A stretch of 64,000 bases of DNA from Strongylocentrotus purpuratus (Eukaryota; Echinodermata; Echinoidea; Camarodonta; Strongylocentrotidae), in the NCBI RefSeq assembly GCF_000002235.5, contig NW_022145594.1, positions 20,799,390-20,863,389 on the forward strand, read 5' to 3'. Both the position numbers and the translations under genes were made by a program. The notes beneath the pieces are model-generated. The model saw only the letters and a list, made by a program, of their open reading frames with translations, made no database searches and was not told the DNA's origin. The first letter of the stretch is position 1; every line of letters starts with the position of its first letter. Shown here piece by piece: positions 47,587-57,961 of this stretch.

Positions 47587-47656
47587 CATCAAACTTTCAA
47601 AGAAAACTTCGAGCTCTCACTCTGTGTGGGTGACGTCATACATTAAATATGCATGC
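47587..47656 (-). promoter_or_regulatory. Inward-facing promoter-like block with first-exon donor, right arm
   Basis: On the minus strand: TATTTAA (47,649-47,643), CRE TGACGTCA (47,638-47,631), then an exon-like stretch ending ATG at 47,587 and donor GTGAGT. It would drive transcription leftward, through the open exon at 45,278-45,169 and into the centre. Confidence 0.5.
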
Positions 47657-47959
47657 AGCGAAAGTCTTGTCATCAGATCAGGCAATCGTACATAAAAACT
47701 TCCATCACAGATAGAAAAATTTCTTATTAAAATAATGAGGATGATTACAGTTATCAATCATTATAACCAAATTTGCATACAAATAAGAAGGAGAATAGTG
47801 ATATAGAGACTTATTTACCGCACGTAGGATTTCTGATATTAAGAATGCACAAAGAACACAAAATGGAAAGGTGCCTGGAATAGAGGATAATAATATCAGT
47901 CAAGCTCATGAATATTCATATTATGGGCGTTACCAACCATTGATATTTGCATACACAAT

Positions 47960-48455
47960 CGTTATTTAATATATAATGGAAATGCGCTTTTCATTATATA
48001 TTATATAATGGAAATGCGCTGTTCATTATATATTATATAATGGAAATGTGCTTTTCATTGTATATTATATAATGGAAATACGCCTCTCATTATATATTAT
48101 ATAATTGAAATGTGCTTTTCATTATATATTATATAATGGAATGTGCTTTTCATTATATATTATATAATGGAAATACGCTTTTCATTATATATTATATAAT
48201 GGAAATGTGCTTTTCATTATATATTATATAAGTGGAATGTGCTTTTCATTATATATTATATAATGGAAATGTGTTTGTCATTATATATTATATAATGGAA
48301 ATACACTTTTCATTATATATAAATAATGGAAATGTGCTTTTCATTATATATTATATAATGGAAATACACTTTTCATTATATATAAATAATGGAAATGTGT
48401 TTTTCATTATATATTATATAATGGAAATACACTTCTCATTATATATAAATAATGG
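47960..48455 (-). repeat. 32-bp AT-rich minisatellite in right arm
   Basis: Mirror of the left array, about 15 units, with a different order of variants (TACGC, TGTGC and TACAC ends, and ATATAAATAATGG variants near the outer end). The arrays have therefore diverged separately. The repetitive 76-codon frame at 48,232-48,462 is an artefact. Confidence 0.95.
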
Positions 48456-48654
48456 AATGTGAATTGTAATTGTTTATAAATAATGAAGTCTGAATTGTAA
48501 TTATTTATAAATAATGAAAATGCGTTAAGAATTATATACAAATAAAAATGTACATTTACTTGCATTATATGTAAATAATGGTTATTATTTGTTAAATAAT
48601 GGTTATATAACATATAATTTGTCTAAATAATAGGTTTACAAACGGCGCCTCATA

Positions 48655-48660
48655 ATGGAA
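48655..48660. other. Target-site duplication ATGGAA, right
   Basis: Directly follows ...GGCGCCTCATA, the right terminus. Identical to 35,160-35,165. Confidence 0.85.
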
Positions 48661-49097
48661 GCGTCAAACTGATTCTTTGGAACGAAGGTCCAAACTCCAA
48701 ACGGTATTGTGTTTTTTCATGTGCCGTTTCTCACGCTCTCTCGTCCGTTGGGCGACCCTGAACATCCGAGACATTGACCTATTTCACAATTCATTCACCA
48801 TGCACAAGTCCTTGCACTAAAATATGGGTCTAGTTACAAATGATTCCTGGTTTCCGAATGTTAGTGAATCCATTGTTTTCCTCTGTTTTTTTTCTCTCTC
48901 TCTCTCTCCTCTATTTTCTCTCCCCCTCTCTGTCTCTTTATCATCTCTTCTTTCCCCCTTATCTCTCTCTAATATGAAGTTGATTAAGTTTATTCAAGTT
49001 CATTTCCATCATAATGTTTTGTCATTGTAACCATTTCTGTTGTCCATTGTATAGGTATTCCTTAATTCAAACAATAATTTTCCAACAGTCAGTATAG

Positions 49098-49134
<37 letters not shown>

Positions 49135-49380
49135 CAAAGAAGGTTGATGGGTATTATCTCAAATTTATAGCCATTATGTCATCACTTCAAAGGTTACATA
49201 GAATTTGGGGAGGGCAAAAATCGCCCAAAGTTCTTGTACATAAATATATTATTGCTCGCCCAGTTATACATAATGTTACTTGATTGAATATGTGGCGACC
49301 GGATTTAAGTTCACGACCCCGTGTACACGAAGCATCTGCAGATAGCACTGCCCCAGTCAGTCCTGTAGCCATTGGCTGAT
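48661..49380. other. CT microsatellites, otherwise nothing recognised
   Basis: CT runs at 48,892-48,970 and 49,101-49,132. No gene. Confidence 0.5.
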
Positions 49381-49930
49381 GGCTTCTTCTCTACAGGATA
49401 GAGGGAGGCCTGTAATTAAAAAGGAAACTAGGCGGAGGGGTGAAAGAGGCTGCCATTCTATCCTCCGCTATTGTTCCGATCCTCTGACATTTACCAAGGT
49501 GTCGTGTGGCATTCCATCGGTATGGTTAATTTCACTGTGGGATGCGTAGCGAATGCTACCGGGGGCAGCGGAAGATGCAAGCCTCTTGTCGCCTGCCCGG
49601 TAACCTTTCCGCGTCCTTTCGCTGACCCGTTCATCATCCCTGTCGTTTGTTTGATGGAGGCCATCTCGTCTTCTTTTAGCTCGCAAGATATATTTAACCT
49701 AGATTAGCTCTGGGGTTTGATTAATCTTAATTAATGTGTCATGCATTAAGGCACGAGCTCTCTTACACTGCCAATTTGCATGTTACAGATTCCGACCTGC
49801 AGGACATCGATTGTTTTCTCATAGAGCTCTTGAACATGATCACCGATATCGTCCCCCGAAACAGCACGAGACAATTTGTTTGCCACCTTTGTTCAAACGT
49901 GAGGAGATCATTTAATGAACTAATCCAAAC
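49381..49930. promoter_or_regulatory. CpG-bearing pocket, possible regulatory element
   Basis: CpG words (CTATCCTCCGC, GCGTAGCGAATGCTACCG, TTTCCGCGTCC, GATATCGTCCCCCGAAA) and homeodomain-like TTAATCTTAATTAATG (49,722) concentrate here. Frames of 70-78 codons on both strands lack recognised motifs. Confidence 0.3.
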
Positions 49931-50638
49931 AGAATTTTGTAGATAGACATTAAAAAGGACATTTTAATTGCTGGAGAATTGTCTTCTTGATTTTCTTGGC
50001 AGTCTTCTTCTTCTAACATTAAGCTTAGAACCATGATACAGAAAATTTGGGATTAATTGCCTGGCCACATCGGGCTAGTGTCTTATCAGAATGCTTGCCA
50101 GGGAGCGTTGCCCTAGTTGCCCCATGCTTGCCTGGGAGCAATGCCCTAGTTGTGCCCCACGTTGCCTGGGTCGTGAGCGCCATGGGTGTTGTCCAGGAGT
50201 CAGAACCAATAGTTGGTTTTGAAGACGCACTTCAATGTTTGAATACAAAAGACAGCAATCATCACCCTAATGGTATCATCGTCATCGAAGCCAAGTGGGA
50301 TACCAACCAACGCTGACCTTTGCCCGCAGAATACCAGGCAGCCCCTCGACCCCTGCCACGCGCTTGGGGTCAGCAAGGGGTCAGTATTGGCCCCCCTCTG
50401 CAGGCTGCCTCTCCTCTCATCACGAGACCAGCTGGGAGAACGGCACGTAGCTTCTCGGACAACTTCCCTCATCCCTCAGCACCGCGACCGTGATTGAAGA
50501 TGACATTCCATCTGTAGTAGTCCAGTTTGGACTTCACTTGATACCGCCGCGTTCATACTTGCCACAGGACGGACGCACCTCTTCCCGTTTGCTATCCCTA
50601 TCAAACCCTCATCTATGTTGCAGTCATTCAGACTCAAA
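49931..50638. repeat. 39-bp tandem repeat (about 2.5 copies) in otherwise unrecognised sequence
   Basis: GCTTGCCAGGGAGCGTTGCC, GCTTGCCTGGGAGCAATGCC and CGTTGCCTGGG occur at about 50,094, 50,127 and 50,160, each followed by CTAGTTG or GTCGTGAG. The surrounding frames overlap on both strands and show no domain. Confidence 0.6.
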
Positions 50639-50852
50639 GGCCCGAATTCACTGAGGAGGTTTAAATTTAACCCATGGGTTAATTCTTCATAATACACAAC
50701 CCATGGTCTAAAATTAGTGCAAAATAAGCGCGCCACAGTCAGAGGTCATCTATTAGACGCTCGCAAGGCAAGGTACACTTAATTTGCGCTAATTTTAAAC
50801 AATGGGGAAATGTATTAAATGAGGGTTTAAACCTCCTTTGTGAATTCGGGCC
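50639..50852. mobile_element. MITE with GGCCCGAATTCAC ends (214 bp)
   Basis: GGCCCGAATTCACTGAGGAG followed by GTTTAAA faces TTTAAACCTCCTTTGTGAA followed by TTCGGGCC. The match is nearly perfect over 26 bases with the AAATTAGTGCAAAATAAGCG and AATTTGCGCTAATTTTAAAC inner pair beyond. No clear target duplication. Confidence 0.85.
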
Positions 50853-52225
50853 AAGGTGTTTGATCAGGATTAACTCTTTGGTTGCTCTCCTCACCTCCCT
50901 GCACTGTCACTTGTTTGCCACTTGCACATTTTTGCACAACAATCAGCAACAATAGGGAAAGATTGCTTCCCTCAATACAATGGCATTGCAAAATTACCCT
51001 CTTACAATCTTGATTACTGTAGCTCCATTATATCCCTTTTAATACTGGTCCAGATTAATCTTGCTTTGGAGCCAGTTAAAATAAATTTAAAATCCTTGGG
51101 TATTTATCCCATCATAGATACAGTATGGCACAGAGAGATTGTTTGTGTGGCATACAAAGAGATTAACTTTAATCCTGATGTGTTCACACCTGCCACTTTA
51201 GGTGGGGATCACTTCCCCTTTCACCAAGAGGTCATTTGCTAGAACTGGGGTGCGCTTTCGTCACCTTTAACCTATTTCTGGCTAGGACAATCCTTGTGAT
51301 GGAAACCCAGATCTGTCCTCCAGAAGTTTATTTGCTTAGATGACCCTTGATGCAAGTACTTCTGCATTCTCATATGAATGGAACATCTAGGTCAAATCCG
51401 ATTCTTTTCTGTATATTTACAGTGTATTTAAGTTCCATGGGATCAACTGAGAACTTGTAGAATATCTGTCATTGTCTATGTAATGTGAGCTTCACTCAAG
51501 TAGGCAAGTTGGCCGTGTTCACACGTGTCATTTAGACATGATTTGAACGGAATGTCAAGCTTTATCATTGGTCAGAATATGTTTACATTCATGTAGTTCC
51601 CATCGTTGCCAACCATTCCTACTTTGGAGGAACTGTTCCTATCTTTTCGATTCTTTTGGCTGTCAAACTAATGTTTTAAACTTCCATCCTCTTATTTTCC
51701 CAGAAAACATACAGTGTATAACATTTTCAATCCTGGCCTGTGAAATATACACCAACAACATTAGTATGGAGACCTCATATGGATGGTTACATGAAATTCT
51801 TTTATCAAAATCAACAAATTTGACTATTTATACCGATGTGTTGATGGTATATTCATGATTAGAAGTAGGGCCTATTGAAAATGAACAGTGAGTTATCCCT
51901 TGATAAAAAACCTGTTTGAAGCATGCACCTCGTCAATGAAGTCTCGCCCTAAGTTTGGGCCCGAACATTACGCACCTCGTAGCTAGCATCGCCCATCCAT
52001 CATGTATCTTGAGTTCTGCTCAACTTACATTGGCCTTCTCCTGATTTCAAAGGCAGTTTCTGCATGTAGGCTGCATTTTCAGACCCTATCTGATTCTCTG
52101 CTGTAACCTGTGTATAGTGACCCACTTTCTTGTGGTACGGAGTGAAATTTGCTTTCTTTTGTATCGGTGGGGGAGGGGGAGGGGGAAGAGGACGGAGGGA
52201 GAGGAAAGGGGATGAGCACCTGTCT
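50853..52225. other. Nothing recognised
   Basis: The frames at 50,922-51,242 and 51,568-51,858 (about 100 codons each) have ordinary composition but no motif and no splice context. They are left uncalled. Confidence 0.35.
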
Positions 52226-52345
52226 GTTGTGTCTACTATCTCTCTCTCTCTTTCTCTCTTTCTCTCTATCTATCTCTCTCTCTCTCTCTCTCTCTCTCCC
52301 TCTCTCTCTCCCTCTCTCTCTCTCCCTCTCTCCCTCTGTATCTCT
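52226..52345. repeat. CT microsatellite
   Basis: Nearly pure CTCTCT with CTAT and CCCT variants. Frames of 113-125 codons on both strands are repeat translations. Confidence 0.95.
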
Positions 52346-52639
52346 ATTTCCCCCTCTTGGGCTCGTGCTATGGAAGCCATTCCCGCATCGGGGTCTGCGC
52401 TCAAAGACCAAGCAGAATACCTGGTGTTGCAAGTGGGGCGCATGCGAGCCGTTCACTACAAACTTGTCTAGCTATCAGCTGATAGTTGCATAATATAGTC
52501 AGCTAGGTTCAACCAGGAGGCATAACAGACGCCAGCCAGCTAGGTTCATCCAGTGGGCATGGGCATTTCATTATGATAAGAACGGCTTCTCCGTCTGTTG
52601 GATGCTCTTGGAATCCAAGTCTCAAGATTGCACCTCCTT

Positions 52640-53215
52640 GAGATGGCCTCGTTTCATGTAATTCATGCTAGAGAGAATGAGGGCTTAGGGAAGGGCTAAT
52701 GCTCTCGTCAGATGTGGAGAAGGAAGAAGGGGATTGAAGAAGCAGTGATGGTAACTAGGGGAGGGGGGGGGGGAGAAGACAAAAGTATTCTACCCCTTCC
52801 TCCCCCTCAAGTATATTATCCACGCTGTAATAATGCACAATTTCACCTCCTAGATATGGCCCCATTTCATGTTATCGATGCAAGGGAGGAATGGAGGAAG
52901 CAGATATGGTAACTGGGGGAAGAGTTGCCCAATGGGGAAGAGGGGAGGGGGAGAAGTCAAAAATATTTTACCCCCTCCTCCCCCTCCCTCAAGTATATTA
53001 TCCACGCTGTAATAACACAATTTCACCTAAATATGGCCCCATTTCATGGTTTCCATGCTAGGGAAGGGCTGATGATTTTGTCGGATGTGGAGAAGGGAGA
53101 AGGGGATGGAAGAAGCAGTGATGGTAACAATGGGAAGAGGGGAGGGGGGAGAAGACAAAAGTATTTTACCCCCTCCTCCCCCTCAAGTGTATTATCCACG
53201 CTGGAATAACACAGA
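52640..53215. repeat. Tandem repeat of about 180-190 bp, three copies
   Basis: Each copy has TTTCATG near its start, AGGGAAGGGCT or a variant, GAAGAAGCAGTGATGGTAAC, a G-run with GAGAAGACAAAAGTATT, and CCTCAAGTATATTATCCACG. The copies start near 52,653, 52,865 and 53,040. Confidence 0.85.
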
Positions 53216-53274
53216 ACTTTCAAAAGGGTTAATGTGGAGAATAGAAGAAGGGTTGGAGAGATAGGGAGAAAGGA

Positions 53275-53285
53275 GTGAGGGAGAA

Positions 53286-53317
<32 letters not shown>

Positions 53318-53796
53318 GAGAAACAGAGGAGAAAGAAAGAGGCAGAAAGAGACAGAGGCAGAAAGAGACAGAGGAGAGAGAAAGACAGAGACACAGAAAG
53401 AGCAAGATAGGGAGACAGAGGAGAGAGAGAGGGGGGAAGAAAGATGGGGAGGGGCTTTGTGTTGCGAAAATGTATTAAAAGAAAATAACAGTAAAAGATG
53501 GATTGAATTAGATATTGCTAATAAAGATTAACCAGTCGGCGATGTTAGTGATCACCGATGTCTTAAGTGAAGGGATAGTTAGTGATAGAATTTATACCTT
53601 GTCCTCTGTGTGAACCCATGTCCTTGTTCGTTCTGTGACTTTGAAATTGATTGTGTAGCACACCTAGACACGGCAGGTGGGCACAGGAGATGAGCAGATG
53701 ATAACAGGTAGAGATGAGAGAGAGGGAGAGAGAGAGAGAGAGAGGGAGAGAAGAGAAGAGAACATGAGATGAGTAGATCTAGAAAATGAGCGATAG

Positions 53797-53843
<47 letters not shown>

Positions 53844-54089
53844 GGATTGAGATAGAAAATGGAGAGGATGCATTAAGAATCAGAAACTGGGCAAGAGGAC
53901 GACATGGGGTAGATACAAATAGAGAGAGAGGGAGTGGGGGAGAGAAATTGATTCATTTTAGATGGAATAGATACAAAAATTGGAGACGGGACAAAACGGG
54001 ATGGGAGAGAAAAATTGAGAGATGGAAGTAGAGATTTTTGAGGAGAGGGAGGATAAAGGTGAGAGAGAGAGAGAGAGAGAGAGAAGATG
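53275..54089. repeat. GA-rich microsatellite complex
   Basis: GA/GGA blocks at 53,275-53,450, 53,715-53,845 and 54,058-54,085, separated by short unique pieces. Frames are Arg/Glu repeats. Confidence 0.9.
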
Positions 54090-54093
54090 TTAA

Positions 54094-54637
54094 AGGGAAA
54101 GTCCACCCTGAAATTAAGTTAGTTTTAATAGGAGTAGAAAAATGAGAGAAACAATTAAGTCAGTGAAAGTTTGAGCAAATTCCGATTAAAAATAAGGAAG
54201 TTAGGATTTTTGAAGTTGTGATCAATCAAACACAAATTGGCAACTCTATGACGTATCATGCGAGCTCAACTTCCATTTGCTCAGTACTAAAAAAATCTAA
54301 AATTTTCATTTTCCCTCAAGAAAAATTTCAACCATACATGCACCCTAAATATAATAATTGCAAATATGTTTCTATACTTCCCCTGCAAGGAACAAATATA
54401 TATTCTGTCATCAATAACGAAGAAAACATGATTTTATGGAATATTATGCACAAAGCAAATGAAGGAGAGCTCGTATAATAAGTCACAGAGTTGCCAATTT
54501 GTATTTGATTGATCACAACTTCAATAATTCATAACTTTCTTATTTTCATTCAGAATTTGCTCAAACTTTCACTCACCTGATTTTCTTATTATTCTGCCTC
54601 TATCGAAACAAACTTATTTTGGGGGTGGACTTTCCCT
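54094..54637. mobile_element. TTAA-flanked palindromic MITE, family K1 (544 bp)
   Basis: TTAA at 54,090-54,093 and 54,638-54,641 flank the ends AGGGAAAGTCCACCC and GGGTGGACTTTCCCT. The inverted match continues for about 170 bp (TTGAAGTTGTGATCAAT; CAAATTGGCAACTCT) and reaches into the centre. Because the two arms mirror each other, the sense and antisense frames at 54,218-54,516 start with similar peptides (MINQTQIGNS and MINQIQIGNS). They are not genes. TTAA target and AGGG ends fit Kolobok. Confidence 0.9.
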
Positions 54638-54641
54638 TTAA

Positions 54642-55470
54642 GTTAGACAAGTAAGGAATATATAGAAACTGTGAAAATGTATCAAGTACACGATAAGGGA
54701 GTAAATAGAGAGGAGATGGATTGAAAGACAGCTCCCAAGAAAGTAGAACTCCAGTTGAAGCTGCCCCCCCCCCCCCACCAAGACCTGGGACAACGTGACT
54801 GGAATGAGGGTAGGCGAGGGGCGACCCCTCGATTGGGTAGTCTATCGTTCCAGACCTTCCATTACTCAATGAATACGGGAATCTCATGAAAGGATACAGA
54901 GGCGAGCAGCAAAAGGGATATTCTGGGGAAAGTATCCCGTAAAACATTTAAGATTATTCTCTCTTTAATCCTCAAACAGTACACACAAAAACAACACTCG
55001 ATATTACAATTGACATAAGTTTCCTTCTGTTATCAGTTTATCGACCACTCATCATTTTTTTTAAATTTTAGGTCCATTATGAACAGTGGCATTGAACATG
55101 CTAGAAAGTAGTAAGATGCAATTGAAGAGGGAAGGAAGGAGCAAAGAAACCTACATGTACATGAAGGATTTGATATTATAACATGTACACATCTAATGGA
55201 GATATACATTTGAAGAACTGGTGCTCAATTAAAGTCCATATGATTGGATAGTTGATGGTTTCTAATCTGCAAAGTTTTGATTTCTTACCTGGCAGGTGAA
55301 ATTTATGATCAAAAGGGAGATTCATGGACAGGTTTGCTCTGAATATGAGGAAATCTGGAAGATTTGTTGTTTGGTTTTGAGTCCTATTGACTTGCATTTT
55401 GCGGTGTGTTCACATCAGGTCTAGATGTGTAGAAGTAACATAGATACATGTAGGTAGGTAGGTAGGTAAT
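54642..55470. other. Nothing recognised, C13 run
   Basis: C13 at 54,764-54,776. The minus frame at 54,600-54,947 overlaps the MITE edge and lacks motifs. Confidence 0.4.
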
Positions 55471-55537
<67 letters not shown>

Positions 55538-55602
55538 GCAGAGAGACAGACTGACATGCATAGGGAGGGAAAGAGAGAAAGAGAGACAGATATACAGACT
55601 GA

Positions 55603-55637
<35 letters not shown>

Positions 55638-55795
55638 GGGGAGTGAGAGACAGGCTGACATACATATAGGGAGAGAGAGAGAGACAGATATACAGACTGA
55701 CCTTGAGACATACACAAATGGAGAGAGAGAGACAGAGAGACAGAGAGAGAGACAGAGAGACAGAGACAGGCAGACAAACAAGAGAGAAGGAGAAA
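55471..55795. repeat. GA microsatellite with GACA variants
   Basis: GAGAGA runs at 55,479-55,531 and 55,606-55,627, a G16 run, and GAGACAGA units to 55,795. All long frames here are repeat translations. Confidence 0.95.
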
Positions 55796-57833
55796 GGGGT
55801 TCAGTATTGTTATGTGTTACATGCATTTTGTTATATTTCAAAGGATTTTTTACAATTCAGCCTCGCAGCTTCAAGAAAGATTTTGAATAAATATACCATT
55901 AGAAAAGGGAGGGGGTGAGGGACAGAGATAGGCAGGCACTGAGAAAGAGTGAGACAGAGAGAAATAAAGAGAGACATACAAATATCACAGTTTAGTGAGC
56001 TTAATCTTGATTAACTATAAAAGGTGAATTTGGAGCTGTCAAACTTTAAAACAAAAATAATACTCCCATGACCGACTTATTCTTGAACTGCTCATAGACA
56101 GTATTTAAAGTAAACCAAGATACTTAAATTGGTCTTGCCTAATTTGTTCCTGAACTAGAGCTCCCCTTCTCTTTGCAATGCAACCCTGTACTTTACCATT
56201 TTCTACAAATACCAGAGTCCTCCAAAATAAATGATCTCCGTGTGTCTGGTATCGCCATTATCCCACGCTCCGACTTCGTTTATTACTTACAACTCTGACT
56301 GGTAATGAAAAGGACAACGCAGACGATAGCTAGCTGCACATGCACAGTCGGCAGACGGCCATGTATATTGCTTCATTAGAACTGCTCGGTTGCGCATCGG
56401 GACGATATTCGCATCCGACGAGATGCGGAAGTCTCTAATAACGCGCCCAACGAGCCGTATCAAATCTGGGAATCAAGTGCCAAGCGGAAATGAACGCTGG
56501 GAGACAAGGCCAAATGGAAAGATTTGGAGGGACGGCTAGGACGGAGATAAACGTGTGATTTGTACATGATATGACACATGGCTTTGTTTTCCCTTGTGTT
56601 TGACTTCTGGAGGATGAGCTGAAACAATATGACATAATGACTATTCCGTTGAATTATTTTGTTATGAACATAGTATCGACATGTACATGTACAGGTATTG
56701 ATATTACATGCACACAACTATTCTACATCTATACTCGTTTGTTCGTCTATTCATTTCATTTTTATGAAAATACACAGCAAAAGCAAATAAACATACATAC
56801 TAAGGCAGAGAATGTTCAGTTTATACGATAACTTCAAATGAAATAGTAGAAAAAAGGAAAAACCATGGTGGCCCTCAGACTGGAGATCTGATAACTTTTT
56901 CATCCTTTATCTCCTCTTTTGAAAGCTTTCTTTACTTATTCAATGTTTTCCTTTTTAATTCCTTTAACAAGGAACCATTTTCTTTTTAAGCAATGGTCTT
57001 TATTCACCATAGAGATCAAATGTCCATATTTCCCTATGGCTTAATACAAGTTTTGAAAACAAACAGTTTTACACTTTCATACCCATTTCCCATCAGCACA
57101 CTACATGAAATGTTTTTTTATCATCAATAACATATATTTTTGTTAACAAAAAAAAAATTGAGCGAATCGTTACATGAGATCATCTGTTGAGAGGTAGTGG
57201 GGCATAACTTTCTGTATATAAAAAAAGATTTAAAAAAATTAAGTAATGTTGCCCTTCTACCTCAGTTTCACTAGACGATATTAGACCAAATAAAAAATAA
57301 AAAACATGTTGTGTCCTGCTTTTTTGAAAAATAGGAAGGAGGAGGCCCTTTTTTTCCTTTTTTTTCTTCTTTAAAATACCCGCTCGGTACATTTCCCCTG
57401 ACAGTCGGACTATTTTTTCAAGATGGCCGCTGACATATTTTTTTTAATTTTTATTATAATCAGAAATAGATCCATTTTAGCAGTGTTTTTCATGTTTTTT
57501 TGTTTTGTTTTTTAATTCAAAAATTCAAAAATGTCTACAACAAAAATAAAAAAATAGGAGGCGCCCCCCCCCCCAAAAGGAAGCGGGCGGGGACACTAAG
57601 CATGTATATCTTTTTTAATGGCCTTAGACAGTGATGTATGGTGTATTATATTTGTGTGTCAATGAATTCATTTACTAAATAATCGATCAATTTAATGAAG
57701 TTTCCCAGGTCTTTCCATTCTAAGCTAAGCCAAGGGCTCAAAGCTTTTATTTACCTGGGAAAAAATGGTTTGTCTTTGGCTTTGGAAAGTATGTTTCTTA
57801 TCAAATATTCACTTTTTTCTTCCTTCTGTCCAG
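55796..57833. other. Non-coding stretch with a CpG pocket at 56,240-56,540
   Basis: The CpG pocket (CTCCGACTTCG, GGTTGCGCATCGGGACG, CATCCGACGAGATGCGG, ACGCGCCCAACGAGCCG) stands out from AT-rich surroundings with T/A runs at 57,120-57,560. It may be regulatory. No exon before 57,834. Confidence 0.4.
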
Positions 57834-57890
57834 GTTTTGCACAAGTAAAGTGGCCTAACCCTGGGCAAGGTATCGTTCTCGTTAATCGAG
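57834..57890 (+). CDS. Candidate 57-bp internal coding exon (unidentified gene)
   Basis: The acceptor TTTTTTCTTCCTTCTGTCCAG (57,813-57,833) and donor GAG|GTAAGT (57,891) are both close to consensus. Only one of three frames is open: two leading bases, then FAQVKWPNPGQGIVLVNR, then one trailing base. The exon length is a multiple of three and both boundaries are phase 1, so it could be skipped without a frameshift. The phase matches the donor of 14,060-14,204 on the same strand; joined, they read ...DKLPVG-FAQVKW.... No domain is recognised in 19 residues. Other exons may lie in between or beyond the window. A chance exon-like stretch cannot be excluded. Confidence 0.45.
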
Positions 57891-57961
57891 GTAAGTGCGA
57901 CAAGATTCTTTCTATCTTTTGTACCGGACACCTGTTGGTGGGGAGATACTAGCGTTATGGT

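Larger units (their letters stand above)
35166..48654. mobile_element. 13.5-kb foldback (long-TIR) transposable element
   Basis: The ends are perfect inverted copies of TATGAGGCGCCGTTTGTAAA (apart from a 1-bp indel near the inner edge of that word in the left copy). They are followed by arms that match in inverted orientation for about 3.7 kb each (35,166-38,861 and 45,018-48,654), around a 6,156-bp centre. A 6-bp duplication flanks the whole. Long inverted arms with internal tandem repeats recall the TU elements of sea urchins and the FB elements of flies, but those are reported with 8- and 9-bp duplications. A 6-bp duplication is known for Polinton/Maverick, IS3EU and Dada groups, and I see none of their genes. 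The class is therefore open. The arms differ by scattered substitutions and small indels, so the element is not very recent, or arm conversion is incomplete. Confidence 0.85.
45018..48654 (-). repeat. Right arm of the foldback element
   Basis: Inverted counterpart of 35,166-38,861 with all landmarks in the mirrored order. It has about 90 bp (46,911-47,003, including a C14 run and GCCACTGCCGG) that the left arm lacks. It keeps the reading frame of the exon at 45,169-45,278, which is broken in the left arm. Confidence 0.9.

Noticed and set aside
48232..48462. Repetitive 76-codon frame (YYIMEIHFSLY units)
   Set aside because: In-frame reading of the 32-bp minisatellite over a short stretch of a 64-bp unit plus indels; no start context or splice sites.
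35166..48654. Polinton/Maverick virus-like element
   Set aside because: The 6-bp duplication fits, but no polymerase B, integrase, ATPase or capsid-like frame is present, and the ends do not begin AG as expected.
35166..48654. Inverted arms as a pure assembly artefact
   Set aside because: The arms differ by indels, a 90-bp segment and minisatellite order, and the outer edges carry a precise 6-bp duplication, none of which an artefactual copy would show.
54218..54516. Opposed 86- and 62-codon frames as an overlapping gene pair
   Set aside because: Both arise from the palindromic MITE K1.
55410..55841. 143-codon Ser/Leu/Cys frame
   Set aside because: GA microsatellite read on the minus strand.
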